Shown here: piece by piece, positions 42,748-52,893 of the stretch
Layout of the letters: each line of letters begins with the position of its first letter
How positions within the stretch are numbered: position 1 is the first letter of the stretch
NCBI GenBank assembly: GCA_024103515.1
Contig: JAGGIK010000001.1
Span: 45,390-109,389, forward strand
DNA length: 64,000 nt
Origin: Snodgrassella sp.
GTDB lineage: Bacteria > Pseudomonadota > Gammaproteobacteria > Burkholderiales > Neisseriaceae
Direction: 5' to 3'
Program-made: the position numbers and the translations under genes
Notes under the pieces: generated by a model
The model's database searches: none
What the model was told of the DNA's origin: nothing
What the model saw: only the letters and a program-made list of their open reading frames with translations

Positions 42748-42778
42748 AAAAGGCTGCGCGGATTTTAGACAGCCTTTT
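42748..42778 (-). terminator. Terminator of mscL
   Basis: A 9-bp stem (AAAAGGCTG / CAGCCTTTT) is followed on the minus strand by a T-rich run, 31 bases after the mscL stop. Confidence 0.7.
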
Positions 42779-42809
42779 AGGTTTTGTATCTCAAAATAAT
42801 TAGGCAAAA

Positions 42810-43259
42810 TTAATTGAGTTGAGAAGTACAATTCGGACAGCGTTTGGCTTGAATGGGTATTTTAGTACAGCAATCTGGACATTGTTTGCTAGTTGCTTTT
42901 TGTGCAGGCGCTTTATGAAGCCTGTTAATGACTTTAACTAGCATAAATATGGCAAATCCGATAATGACTAGGCTAATTAGTGTATTAATAAATAGCCCGA
43001 TATTTAAAGTTACGGCACCAGCTGCTTGTGCTGCTCCAAGTGTTTCATAAGGGCCAGGAGCTTTAGTGCCATGACGTAACGTGATAAACAAATTTGAAAA
43101 ATCAACTCCGCCTATCAGCAGACCGATTGGAGGCATGATTATGTTGTCTACCAAAGATTTCACCATATTACTGAAAGCAGTACCAACTACCATACCAATA
43201 GCCAGATCAATGACGTTACCACGCAACAAAAAAGCTTTAAACTCATCAAAAAATTTCAT
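42810..43259 (-). CDS. mscL: Large-conductance mechanosensitive channel with C-terminal zinc ribbon
   Basis: An inner-membrane emergency valve that opens under hypo-osmotic shock. The 149-residue product has the amphipathic N-terminus FFDEFKAFLLRGNVIDLAIGMVVG, the first membrane helix, a periplasmic loop and the second membrane helix ending in FAIFMLVKVINRL. After the usual end it has an extra segment with CPDCCTKIPIQAKRCPNC, two CxxC knuckles of a zinc ribbon, replacing the plain helical tail of E. coli MscL. Similar ribbons are known in some MscL proteins. Confidence 0.94.
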   Translation of the reverse strand: MKFFDEFKAFLLRGNVIDLAIGMVVGTAFSNMVKSLVDNIIMPPIGLLIGGVDFSNLFITLRHGTKAPGPYETLGAAQAAGAVTLNIGLFINTLISLVIIGFAIFMLVKVINRLHKAPAQKATSKQCPDCCTKIPIQAKRCPNCTSQLN

Positions 43260-43358
43260 GATTTCTCCAAGTCTTCAATACAATTAATTACTTAGATTTA
43301 TTATATTAGCGCGATTAGTTTATTTGACGGAATCAATTGCTTATTTTTGCAATGTAAA

Positions 43359-43387
43359 AAAGTTGCCTGAAATAATCAGGCAACTTT
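43359..43387 (-). terminator. Terminator of fabI
   Basis: AAAGTTGCCTGA / TCAGGCAACTTT with a 5-base loop is followed on the minus strand by TTTT; it ends 20 bases past the fabI stop. Confidence 0.85.
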
Positions 43388-43406
43388 ATCTGTTTGAAAT
43401 CAGCAA

Positions 43407-44213
43407 TTATCGATGCGTGCTAGTCAAATCTTCTGGCACACCTAGGGCATTAATACTGTAACCACCATCTACATATGTTATTTCACCTGTAATGCCAGAA
43501 GCCAGATCAGACAGTAAAAATGCAGCGGTATGACCAACTTCTTCAATTGATATATTGCGACGAATAGGGTTTTGTGCTGAAACATGTGCCAGCAACCGAC
43601 TGAAATTGGCAATGCCTGAAGCTGCCAGTGTTTTGATTGGACCGGCTGAAATACCATTACAGCGAATGCCTTCTTGTCCTAAACAAGCTGCGGTGAACCG
43701 GATGCCGGCTTCCAACGAGGCTTTAGCCATTCCCATGACATTGTAATTGGGAATGGCTCGTACCGCACCCAGATAGGTGAGCGCAACGATAGAACTATTG
43801 TGTCCTGTCATCATTGGGCGCGCAGCTTTAGCCAAAGCAGGCAAACTATATGCTGAAACTTCATGAGCAGTCATGAATGCTTCACGTGAAATGCTATCAA
43901 GAAAATCACCTGTTAATGCTTCTTTAGGGGCAAAGGCGATAGCATGTACTAGTCCGTCTAGCTGTGTCCAATGATTACCCAAATCGGTAAATAGCTGGCT
44001 GATCTCTTCATCGCTATTTACATCACAACGGAAAACCAGCTCAGAGTTGAAATCTGCTGCCATTTTACGTACGCGGTCGGCAAGCTTATCTACCACGTAG
44101 GTAAAGGCCAGCTCTGCTCCCTGTTCATGACATGCTTTAGCGATGCCATAAGCAATAGAACGATCGGAGATCATACCGGTAATAAGGATTTTTTTGCCTT
44201 GTAAAAAGCCCAT
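43407..44213 (-). CDS. fabI: Enoyl-[acyl-carrier-protein] reductase (NADH)
   Basis: Last reduction of fatty-acid elongation and the target of triclosan. The 268-residue short-chain dehydrogenase has the divergent cofactor motif GKKILITGMISDRSIAYGIA of FabI. The catalytic YNVMGMAK (Tyr-x6-Lys, about residues 156-163) and the flexible substrate loop AGPIKTLAASGI are present too. I use ATG 44213, preceded by AAGGAT; an in-frame start 33 bases upstream gives a non-conserved extension. It is transcribed alone with its own terminator. Confidence 0.96.
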   Translation of the reverse strand: MGFLQGKKILITGMISDRSIAYGIAKACHEQGAELAFTYVVDKLADRVRKMAADFNSELVFRCDVNSDEEISQLFTDLGNHWTQLDGLVHAIAFAPKEALTGDFLDSISREAFMTAHEVSAYSLPALAKAARPMMTGHNSSIVALTYLGAVRAIPNYNVMGMAKASLEAGIRFTAACLGQEGIRCNGISAGPIKTLAASGIANFSRLLAHVSAQNPIRRNISIEEVGHTAAFLLSDLASGITGEITYVDGGYSINALGVPEDLTSTHR

Positions 44214-44365
44214 AGTTATATCCTTGAAGTGGTTTGCTTTTATCATAAAGGCAGCATTATAACCGGAATTGACTAATAACGCGATATGCTTGGCTGTAGT
44301 AGAACTCTTAAAACGGGATAAAAATGTACATATTTATCAGTCTGTTGTTAGCTGTATGCGTGGTT

Positions 44366-45331
<966 letters not shown>

Positions 45332-45456
45332 TTATTTCTATAGCCTATATTTCCAGTAAATGCTGCATACTGTACCATAATATAGACCAGACTATTGGCT
45401 CAGTTCCAAATGATGAAGCTATAAAATAATAAATTGCGAGAAAGTAAAGTAATGCA

Positions 45457-45648
45457 TCAATGCTGCTGATCAGTGCTACCATGTAATCGGTATTGCGTGC
45501 TGCAATATGGGCATTGAATGGTGCTGTTGGACTGAATAGGTAAATAAACGCGCGGGTGTCCATTCCATGTCTTGTGCTGAGGACCGGTACAGATTAGAGG
45601 CAGATCCTGATTAGTGATGGTGATCACAGGCTGATTGGTTTGTTTCAT
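45457..45648 (-). CDS. Small zinc-finger protein (zf-CHCC family)
   Basis: The 63-residue protein carries the pattern C-x(5)-H...H-PRVYLPI...CPYCSTQYRL of the zf-CHCC family, related to the zinc-binding part of the mitochondrial complex I subunit NDUFS6. Its role in bacteria is not established. It follows ilvE by 78 bases on the same strand, a neighbourhood also known from Neisseria. An overlapping frame at 45345-45563 has no such features and is not a gene. Confidence 0.88.
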   Translation of the reverse strand: MKQTNQPVITITNQDLPLICTGPQHKTWNGHPRVYLPIQSNSTIQCPYCSTQYRLHGSTDQQH

Positions 45649-45726
45649 AAATTTTTCCTGTAAACAATGACATTATGCAGCAGGTTCAATTTGCCATTGC
45701 AGACAAAATGAACCTGTTTGATTTGT

Positions 45727-46650
45727 TTAATCAATATAGGTTAGCCAAGATTCGTATTTGGCATTTTTCCCGTGAACAATGTTGAAATAACGCTGCTGAA
45801 TTTCGGTCGTAATCGGTCCTCTCGAACCGATACCAATGGTGCGGCCGTCAACTTCACGAATTGGTGTGACTTCTGCAGCCGTTCCAGTGAAGAAGACTTC
45901 ATCCGCGGTGTAAAGTTCATCCCGAGTAATGTGTTTTTCGACTACTGGCACATTCATATCTGCTGCTATGGTAATGATGCTGCGACGGGTGATACCATCT
46001 AGCGCAGCATCCAGTGACGGAGTATAAATTTTACCATCAACGATTATGAAAACATTTTCTCCAGAACCTTCTGCCACAAATCCTTGTGAATCAAGTAAGA
46101 TGGCTTCGTCGTAACCATTGCGAATGGCCTCGCTATTAGCCATGATGGAATTCATATAATTGCCATTGGCTTTGGCCTTAATCATGGTGATATTCGGGTG
46201 ATGTCGAGTAAAGGAACTGACCTGAACCCGAATACCGTGTTGGATACCTTCTTCTCCCAGATATGCACCCCATGGCCAAGCGGCTACAATAACATTAACA
46301 TCTTTTAGATCTGGGGCTACGCCTAGTTTATTGGAACCATAAAAAGCCATAGGACGGAGGTAACATGATGCTAATTTATTGGCTTTGATTACTTCAATAT
46401 GCGCCTGATTGATTTGCTCTGGCGTGAAAGGCAAACGGACCCCAGTGATTTTGGCAGAATTAAACAAACGTCGAGTATGGTCTTGCAAACGAAAGATTGC
46501 AGGCCCTTTGCTGGTTGGGTAAGCACGCAATCCTTCAAATACACCTAATCCATAATGCAGGGTGTGCGTTAAAACATGAGTTTGCGCTTCATGCCATTGA
46601 ACCATTTTGCCGTTATACCAGATAAAACCGTCTTGATCGGCCATAGACAT
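45727..46650 (-). CDS. ilvE: Branched-chain amino acid aminotransferase
   Basis: PLP enzyme for the last step of valine, leucine and isoleucine synthesis. The 307-residue fold-type IV protein shows HYGLGVFEGLRAY, MIKAKANGNYMNS with the PLP lysine, GYDEAILLDSQGFVAEGSGENVF, and FFTGTAAEVTPIREVDGR. All are typical of the IlvE group rather than the D-amino-acid group. Start at ATG 46650; a second ATG at 46644 is possible. Divergent from lapA. Confidence 0.95.
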   Translation of the reverse strand: MSMADQDGFIWYNGKMVQWHEAQTHVLTHTLHYGLGVFEGLRAYPTSKGPAIFRLQDHTRRLFNSAKITGVRLPFTPEQINQAHIEVIKANKLASCYLRPMAFYGSNKLGVAPDLKDVNVIVAAWPWGAYLGEEGIQHGIRVQVSSFTRHHPNITMIKAKANGNYMNSIMANSEAIRNGYDEAILLDSQGFVAEGSGENVFIIVDGKIYTPSLDAALDGITRRSIITIAADMNVPVVEKHITRDELYTADEVFFTGTAAEVTPIREVDGRTIGIGSRGPITTEIQQRYFNIVHGKNAKYESWLTYID

Positions 46651-46979
46651 ATACTAAATTCTCCAGATAATAAGATAAGCTGCACCAGAATAAATGCTAT
46701 TTTGCAATGGGTAAAGCAAAGTAAGAATTATGACTTATGCAGTTACGGAATGTATAGATAATGGCGGTTTTAGGTCTTATTTTTAGCCGTGAATCGCGAT
46801 TTCTATAGGCAATGTTAATTTATTATACACTTTATAATATATAAACTGGCAATGCAGGTGGTGTCTGTTTTTGCTATATCAGGTGTAAATCGTTTAAACT
46901 GTCTATAATCTGTATATTGTTTCGATTTCTTTACACATAATGGCATTTAATTAAATAATGCCTTTCAGGACAGGAAGTC
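46651..46979. promoter_or_regulatory. ilvE/lapA divergent promoter region
   Basis: A TATAAT at 46904-46909 on the plus strand is a likely -10 box for lapA, about 70 bases before its start; the -35 box is not clear. CAGGAAG before the lapA ATG is the ribosome-binding site. Confidence 0.4.
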
Positions 46980-47330
46980 ATGAAGATAGTTTATACTTTG
47001 ATCAAATTGGCCGTGTTAATAGCATTATTATTATTAGCAGTCAGTAATACTCAAACGATTACGTTCAGTTATTTGCCGGGACAATCAGTTGATTTGTCTT
47101 TAATTGTTGTATTGTTGATATTTTTTATTGTGGGCACCATATTTGGTGTCTTTGCTACGTTTGGTCGTCTGTTGCGGTTGCGCAGTCAGGTAAATACGTT
47201 GCAGGATCAAGTGAAAAAACAGCAGGAAAATAATACTCAGTTACAGCAGCAAATGAATTTTCTTCAATCTGCCAGTCAGCCGGCATTATCAGATACAATG
47301 CATCCGACGCAAAGAAGTAGAGAAAGTTAG
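46980..47330 (+). CDS. lapA: LapA family protein (LPS assembly protein A)
   Basis: A small inner-membrane protein linked to regulation of LpxC turnover and lipopolysaccharide level. The 116-residue product has two membrane segments (about residues 5-20 and 40-62) separated by the short SNTQTITFSYLPGQSVDLS loop of the family (DUF1049). A cytoplasmic coiled coil (LRSQVNTLQDQVKKQQ) follows. lapB starts eight bases after it, the conserved pair. Confidence 0.9.
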   Translation: MKIVYTLIKLAVLIALLLLAVSNTQTITFSYLPGQSVDLSLIVVLLIFFIVGTIFGVFATFGRLLRLRSQVNTLQDQVKKQQENNTQLQQQMNFLQSASQPALSDTMHPTQRSRES

Positions 47331-47338
47331 CAGCTCGT

Positions 47339-48523
47339 ATGGATAGTAATGAATTTTGGATGTGGCTGGCGCCAGTAATTATGTTGCCGGTCTTTTTTGC
47401 TATGGGTTGGTTTGCTGCACGTATTGATATGCGAACAGTATTGAAACAAGCCAAAGCCATTCCAGAGGGTTTTTACAAAAGTCTTGATGCATTAGTCGAA
47501 CACAAAAGTGGCGTGGCTGTGCGCGAGCTGGCAGAAGTAGTTGATCAGCAAAGTGATGCTCGACAAAGTACCTACGAACTGCATTTGACGCTGGGTAAAC
47601 TCTATCGTCAACGTGGTGAAAATGATAAAGCCATTGCTTTACATCAGCGCTTATTAGAGTCACCAGATACAATTGAAGAACGACGTGATAATGTAACCTT
47701 TGAATTGGGACAGGATTTTCAGGCTGCTGGTCTGGTTGATCGAGCAGAACAAATATTTGTTGGTTTACAGCAGGGCAGCAAAGCTAGAGCTGCGCGGGAG
47801 ATTCTGTTGAATATCTATCAGCAGGATCGAGACTGGCAAAAAGCCATTACACTGGCCGAAGAATTAAGTTCAGGAGAACAGTCTTACCAGTTTGAAATCG
47901 CTCAGTTTTTTTGTGAATTGGCGCAATTGGCTTTATATCAGTCTGAATACAATAAGGCACGTGAGCACGTTTTTCAGGCTCTTGCTGTGAATCGCAAATG
48001 TTGCCGAGCTAATATGATTCTTGGCGACGTTGAACTGAAACAAGAAAACTTCCAGGCCGCTATTGATGCCTATAGCGCTATAGAAAAACAAAACTATGAG
48101 TATTTGAGTTTAATAGCTGACCGTCTTTATGATGCATATGATGGTCTAAATAAAGCAACTGATGGTCTAGCGGTATTAATTGGTTATGCACAGACGTTCC
48201 CTCAGCTGGATCTAATCAGTGTAATTTATGAAAAATCGTTTCCTATTTATGGTGAAGTTAAAGCAACGGAAACCGCTATTGATTTGGTTCGGCGTAAACC
48301 CACATTAACTGGAACTTATCGTTTACTTGGGGTATTGCAAAACAGTATTGATGCCAAATGGCGCGTTGATGTGGATATGATGCGTTCGGTTGTTGGTTTG
48401 CAGATGCAAAAGACCGTTATGTATCGGTGTCGGCATTGTCATTTTAAATCTCAGGTTTTCTTCTGGCATTGCCCTGCTTGTAATAAATGGGAAACATTTA
48501 CGCCGAACAGAATTGATGTATAA
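47339..48523 (+). CDS. lapB: Lipopolysaccharide assembly protein LapB
   Basis: Inner-membrane anchored TPR protein that acts with FtsH on LpxC. The 394-residue protein has an N-terminal membrane helix (residues 7-26) and a series of tetratricopeptide repeats (about 60-330). A C-terminal rubredoxin-like metal domain with CRHCHFKSQVFFWHCPACNKW follows. It lies between lapA and pyrF, as in related genomes. Confidence 0.94.
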   Translation: MDSNEFWMWLAPVIMLPVFFAMGWFAARIDMRTVLKQAKAIPEGFYKSLDALVEHKSGVAVRELAEVVDQQSDARQSTYELHLTLGKLYRQRGENDKAIALHQRLLESPDTIEERRDNVTFELGQDFQAAGLVDRAEQIFVGLQQGSKARAAREILLNIYQQDRDWQKAITLAEELSSGEQSYQFEIAQFFCELAQLALYQSEYNKAREHVFQALAVNRKCCRANMILGDVELKQENFQAAIDAYSAIEKQNYEYLSLIADRLYDAYDGLNKATDGLAVLIGYAQTFPQLDLISVIYEKSFPIYGEVKATETAIDLVRRKPTLTGTYRLLGVLQNSIDAKWRVDVDMMRSVVGLQMQKTVMYRCRHCHFKSQVFFWHCPACNKWETFTPNRIDV

Positions 48524-48657
48524 ACCTGTTTGATATCACTATCAGGCTGATAATCTGTGCGTTGCCACAGTCTTGTCATATTCACACTACTAAATAAATC
48601 TTAGACTGGCGTAATTTCGTCTATAACAGTTTGCACCAAATTTACTGTCTGAAAAAA

Positions 48658-49386
48658 ATGAATCCATTGATTTTTAATACAATTAATTATGGCAATAAAA
48701 CATCTCCGGTGATTGTTGCATTAGATTTCGCTGATGAAAAGCAGACCTTGCTGTTTGCGCGGCAATTGTCTCCGGATTTATGCCAGTTAAAAATTGGCAA
48801 GGAATTATTTACAGCATCAGGTCGTCATCTGGTGGAACAGCTTGTCCATCAGGGCTATAAAATTTTTTTGGATCTGAAATATCATGATATTCCCAATACA
48901 GTGGCTGCTGCTTGTAAAGTTGCTGCGGAAATGGGTGTATGGATGATCGATATGCATGCAAGCGGTGGCCAACGGATGATGGAGGCAGCCGTAGAGGCTG
49001 TGAGTAAATATAAGCAACGTCCGTTTCTCATCGCAGTTACAGTGTTAACCAGTATGACTCAAACGGATTTGGCTCAGACTGGCATAGACCGCCCAGTTAC
49101 AGAACAGGTTTTGCATCTTGCTAGCCTAAGTCAGCAGTCAGGTCTTGATGGAGTCGTCTGCTCTGCGCAAGAGGCTGCTATATTACGTGCCCAGTTAGGT
49201 CAAGAATTTTTGTTGGTTACGCCAGGGATTCGTCTAGCTACATCATTTAATGATGATCAGCGTCGCATTATGAAACCAAAAGATGCCTTAGCCGCAGGCA
49301 GCAGCTATTTGGTAATGGGCCGCCCAATTACCCAAAGTGAAAACCCTGTTTTATTACTTGAACAAATAAATCATGGCAAAATTTAA
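48658..49386 (+). CDS. pyrF: Orotidine 5'-phosphate decarboxylase
   Basis: Makes UMP, the last step of de novo pyrimidine synthesis. The 242-residue TIM barrel has the start strand VIVALDFADE and FLDLKYHDIPNTV with the catalytic DxKxxD array (about residues 65-72). LVTPGIRL and YLVMGRPIT at the phosphate site follow. I use ATG 48658; a TTG at 48631 is an alternative start without a better ribosome-binding site. It follows lapB and ends at a strong terminator. Confidence 0.96.
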   Translation: MNPLIFNTINYGNKTSPVIVALDFADEKQTLLFARQLSPDLCQLKIGKELFTASGRHLVEQLVHQGYKIFLDLKYHDIPNTVAAACKVAAEMGVWMIDMHASGGQRMMEAAVEAVSKYKQRPFLIAVTVLTSMTQTDLAQTGIDRPVTEQVLHLASLSQQSGLDGVVCSAQEAAILRAQLGQEFLLVTPGIRLATSFNDDQRRIMKPKDALAAGSSYLVMGRPITQSENPVLLLEQINHGKI

Positions 49387-49412
49387 TTAATGAAATATAT
49401 TTCGCATTAAAT

Positions 49413-49448
49413 AAAAGCTTGAAACTCAATGTTTCAAGCTTTTATTTT
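49413..49448 (+). terminator. Terminator of the lapA-lapB-pyrF operon
   Basis: A perfect 13-bp stem (AAAAGCTTGAAAC / GTTTCAAGCTTTT) with a 5-base loop is followed by ATTTT. Confidence 0.88.
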
Positions 49449-49459
49449 GCCTTATCGAT

Positions 49460-50674
49460 TTAACCAGTGAGCTGTAAACTGATCAGTTTTTTTAGGGGAG
49501 GAAGGTTATTGCTCACACGTAACACCAAAGAGCGAACTAAGCGTGCTGGCGGAGTATCGTTGGTATATAAAGAAATCATTGCATTGGTGCCATGATAAAG
49601 TGCAAGCGTGTGAGGCATATGATGGCGTTGATAACTGGCTAATAAGGATTTATTGCCAATATCTTTGCCTTGGTCAACGGCATCATTGATTAATTTGGCC
49701 AATATTCCAACGCTATTCAAGCCTAAATTGAAGCCATGTGCTGTAACTGGATGCATACCTACCGCTGCATCGCCGATTAGTGCACTACGCTGTGCATAAA
49801 AAGCACTGGCATGTGTACCTACAAGAGGATAATGATGAATAGTACTGGCCAATGTCATGTCACCTAATTTACCGCGCAGCTGTTGTTTGATGTCTTCTTC
49901 CAACTTTGCCGGTGTCATGGATAGAATCTCTTTAACGTATTCATTGTTAATGGTAATGACACAATTAGTCAGATGTTCTTCTAAAGGTAATAAAGCCAGC
50001 GTACGTCCGTAATGGAAGCATTCAAATGCCGTGTGCTGATTGGTAAGGGTGTGACGCATCCTAAACACAATAACTGTACGACCGAAATCACGTATTTTTG
50101 CTGCTATGCCAAGCTTCCGTCGGATACTGGAAAAACGGCTGTCTGCTGCAATCAGCAGTTTACTTTTTAAAATTTGGCCATTGTCCATTATGGCTTCAAT
50201 TGCCTCAGGCTGTCGATTATCAATCTCGGTAATACTGTGACCGTCAATAATTCGCACATTGCTATAGGGCAAAACAGCTTCATAAGCAGCACGACGAATA
50301 TTATGATTACTGATTAAAAAACCTAAAGAATTGGCTGGTTTGCCACGCGCTTTAGTGGGCTGCTCAAAGTGTAACTGATAATTAGAATAACCGTTGATCA
50401 CTTTAGCATCGCGTAAAGGATAGATTTCTTCCGATGGTATTCTGGACCAAAGTTGCAGATTCTGCATCAATTCTTTGGAATAATGAGTCAGAGCTATTTC
50501 CCGTCCATCAAAAGGAGGGTCAGCTAAACTAGTGCGATTATTTTGTTCTACTACCGTAATAGCTAAACCAGATGGTGCCAATGCGCGTGCCATACTTAAT
50601 CCGGCTGGGCCAGCACCGACAATAACAACATCAGTTTGTTCGATTAAAGCGGCCGGTTCTTTATTTGTAGTCAT
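49460..50674 (-). CDS. ubiM: Ubiquinone-biosynthesis FAD monooxygenase (UbiM-like)
   Basis: A flavin hydroxylase of the UbiH/F/I group that adds oxygen to the ubiquinone ring. The 404-residue protein has the FAD motif DVVIVGAGPAGLSMARAL near residue 15, the middle motif LLIAADSRFSSIRRKLG, and the C-terminal ALIGDAAVGMHPVTAHGFNLGL. Neisseria-type genomes carry one such enzyme, UbiM, in place of several; the overall match suggests UbiM, but I cannot separate the subfamilies without an alignment. It is transcribed alone, convergent with pyrF. Confidence 0.85.
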   Translation of the reverse strand: MTTNKEPAALIEQTDVVIVGAGPAGLSMARALAPSGLAITVVEQNNRTSLADPPFDGREIALTHYSKELMQNLQLWSRIPSEEIYPLRDAKVINGYSNYQLHFEQPTKARGKPANSLGFLISNHNIRRAAYEAVLPYSNVRIIDGHSITEIDNRQPEAIEAIMDNGQILKSKLLIAADSRFSSIRRKLGIAAKIRDFGRTVIVFRMRHTLTNQHTAFECFHYGRTLALLPLEEHLTNCVITINNEYVKEILSMTPAKLEEDIKQQLRGKLGDMTLASTIHHYPLVGTHASAFYAQRSALIGDAAVGMHPVTAHGFNLGLNSVGILAKLINDAVDQGKDIGNKSLLASYQRHHMPHTLALYHGTNAMISLYTNDTPPARLVRSLVLRVSNNLPPLKKLISLQLTG

Positions 50675-50853
50675 AAAACTTATTCCAAATTATGGTTATG
50701 TGTTTCATTCCAGTACAGTATAACGAAATAAATCTACTAATACTACGGTTGCATTTAAGTTGTTTGTGCAACATTTAACAAACATCAGTACGCAGTATCA
50801 GCTCAAGCTCTGATAGAATATTCCTATCATTATTTGATTTCAAGTTTATCTGT

Positions 50854-51486
50854 ATGACTAAGATTTTTTTTCAAGATCAATTGAAGTTATTAGGCAAACA
50901 GGCTAAAGTTCAACGGCGGCAACAGCAAGAAGAAGCCGCTCGAACACAAAAACAAAGTGTGGCAAAAGATATAGATTTTGCCAAAGAAATGGGCGATTTT
51001 GTTACCCCATTAAAACCGCGTAACCAATATCAACATCCACGTAACTGCACGCCAATCAAGCTCAGACCTAAGCAGACAGAGCTAATGGATCATAGCAGCT
51101 ATTTTTATATTGGGGATAGTCAACAAGATACACCACCGGCGTTTTTTAGTAAAAATGGCCGAGGTAAGCAGGATATTGAGCGTTTACAAGCTAAACACTG
51201 GCCGATAGTGGCTTATGTTGATTTACATGGTTATCGTCAGGATGAAGCACAAAAGGTGCTAAATGAATTTATTGAATATGTTCAGAGGCATGGAGTAGTC
51301 GGAGAAATTGTACATGGTAGTGGGCTGGGATCAAAGAATTATCAGCCTGTACTGAAAAATTTGGTTCGGCGCTGGCTGATGGCGCACCCGCAAGTTCTAG
51401 CTTATGCACAACCCAATGAACGCAATGATGGGGCAGTTTACGCTTTAGTCAAAAAAAAGCAGCGGCATTGGAGTGATTATGAGTGA
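50854..51486 (+). CDS. Smr domain protein
   Basis: The 210-residue product has a basic, Gln-rich N-terminal half and a C-terminal Smr domain with VDLHGYRQDEA, EIVHGSGLGS and a closing GAVYALVKKK. The Smr fold occurs alone as a nicking endonuclease or RNA nuclease (SmrA/SmrB) and as the tail of MutS2. Which substrate this one has cannot be read from the sequence. It stands alone and is divergent from ubiM. Confidence 0.9.
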   Translation: MTKIFFQDQLKLLGKQAKVQRRQQQEEAARTQKQSVAKDIDFAKEMGDFVTPLKPRNQYQHPRNCTPIKLRPKQTELMDHSSYFYIGDSQQDTPPAFFSKNGRGKQDIERLQAKHWPIVAYVDLHGYRQDEAQKVLNEFIEYVQRHGVVGEIVHGSGLGSKNYQPVLKNLVRRWLMAHPQVLAYAQPNERNDGAVYALVKKKQRHWSDYE

Positions 51487-52261
51487 GGTAATCGTGTACT
51501 TGTAAAACCAAGTATCTAAAACCATATATTATTATTTAAAGTAGACTAAAAAATTTTACCATCTACACCGTAAACTATAATCCTGATCAATGTTTAATCA
51601 CCTGAGACTTATTCTAAATATACAGAAAATAATGACAATTCAGGCATTAACCGGTATACTTTATATCTCGTTTTTTAAATCTATTCATTGGCAAAATTGG
51701 AAATGCCTAAGTGCACTCATTATTCTGAACGGGGATATTGATAATATTCTCTAGTTGTAAATTGTTAGTTGTTTGTTGCATTTAATTTCTAATCTAGAAT
51801 TATAGGCATATTTTTAATTTCTACCTCTTCCAGTAGCTGCTCAATAACAATAACCTTTGTACCGCCTGTTAGTTAAACTGCTGTGAATTAAATAGCGTCT
51901 TTAAAGTTTGGTATAAAACAGCTTGATCTACACTTACTGTAAAAAAACGTTGTTAATATATTACTGTTTTGCATGCCATAAAAAGAGCCAAAAGAAGCGC
52001 CAATAATTCCTAATTATTCTCAGTAGGTAGTATTGGACAAAATATAAATTATTGGTTTACATATCTCTTTCTTAGTTGCAATAATCATTAAAATATCTCC
52101 CAATCCAGTAATTTTGAGCCATAACCAATATTTAGCTCTTTTAACAGTGTAAACTTATAAAATCAAAATTAAAATTTTGACCGCACTAACCATTGACAAT
52201 GCATAGAATCAAATATATTGAAATTGAATGATCAATAGCAGTATTCTGCCGGATAGAAACC
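51487..52261. other. 0.8-kb AT-rich gap
   Basis: Stops are dense in all frames. A minus-strand piece around 51800-52000 gives short hydrophilic fragments that might be an eroded gene, but no family could be named. Confidence 0.45.
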
Positions 52262-52792
52262 ATGAATGATCAACTAATCCGAAGAAAGCGTCCGCTTTCA
52301 TTACAGGAAATTACACTTGCACAAAGTATTATCGTTAATGCTGCTGATTGGTCAAAAGTATTGATAGCTGATGGAGCATGGTGGTTGGTATACCCACATA
52401 CGGCCATAACCTGTAATAATACAATAGTGTTTCCACGAAATTATTACCAGCAAGACTTTAGTCAGTGTAACCTAGATATGCAGGCATGGTTTGTTCATGA
52501 ACTGGTGCATGTCTGGCAGCACCAGCATGGTTTCCCTATTTTATTCGCTGGTGTATGTTTGGCTATTAAAGGAGGTTATTATCGGGCGAGAGCCTATCAA
52601 TATCCGGATCTGTCAAGCATTAAAAGTTTTGATTATTTGAATATGGAACAGCAGGCAAGAGTCATACAACATTATTTTCTAGCAAAAAACGGCGATCGAC
52701 GTTATGTAAAATGGCTGCCACAGTATCGTCGTTTATTAAAGCCTTTATTACAGAATCCCCACAACCGTCATTTATTACCCCGCCATTATTAA
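52262..52792 (+). CDS. Putative zinc metallopeptidase-like protein (HExxH)
   Basis: The 176-residue protein has WFVHELVHVWQHQHG near residue 77-91, an HExxH zinc signature in the context typical of DUF4157-like proteins found with Rhs or VgrG effectors and secretion loci. LAQSIIVNAADWSKV upstream and a conserved YLNMEQQARVIQHYF segment downstream support this type. No signal peptide is seen. No secretion-system gene is adjacent, so its role is open. ATG 52262 follows a weak GGAT. Confidence 0.75.
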   Translation: MNDQLIRRKRPLSLQEITLAQSIIVNAADWSKVLIADGAWWLVYPHTAITCNNTIVFPRNYYQQDFSQCNLDMQAWFVHELVHVWQHQHGFPILFAGVCLAIKGGYYRARAYQYPDLSSIKSFDYLNMEQQARVIQHYFLAKNGDRRYVKWLPQYRRLLKPLLQNPHNRHLLPRHY

Positions 52793-52893
52793 AACCCTTT
52801 AGCCTAACTATTTTTGCTTGCAGAAAATACAGTCCGATTTGCAGCTGGCAAACTGTTATAATCAAGCATTAATATTATGGTAAAAAATAAACC

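Noticed and set aside
45345-45563. 72-codon minus-strand frame overlapping the zf-CHCC gene
   Set aside because: It overlaps a convincing zinc-finger gene in another frame, and its hydrophobic look comes from AT-rich sequence.
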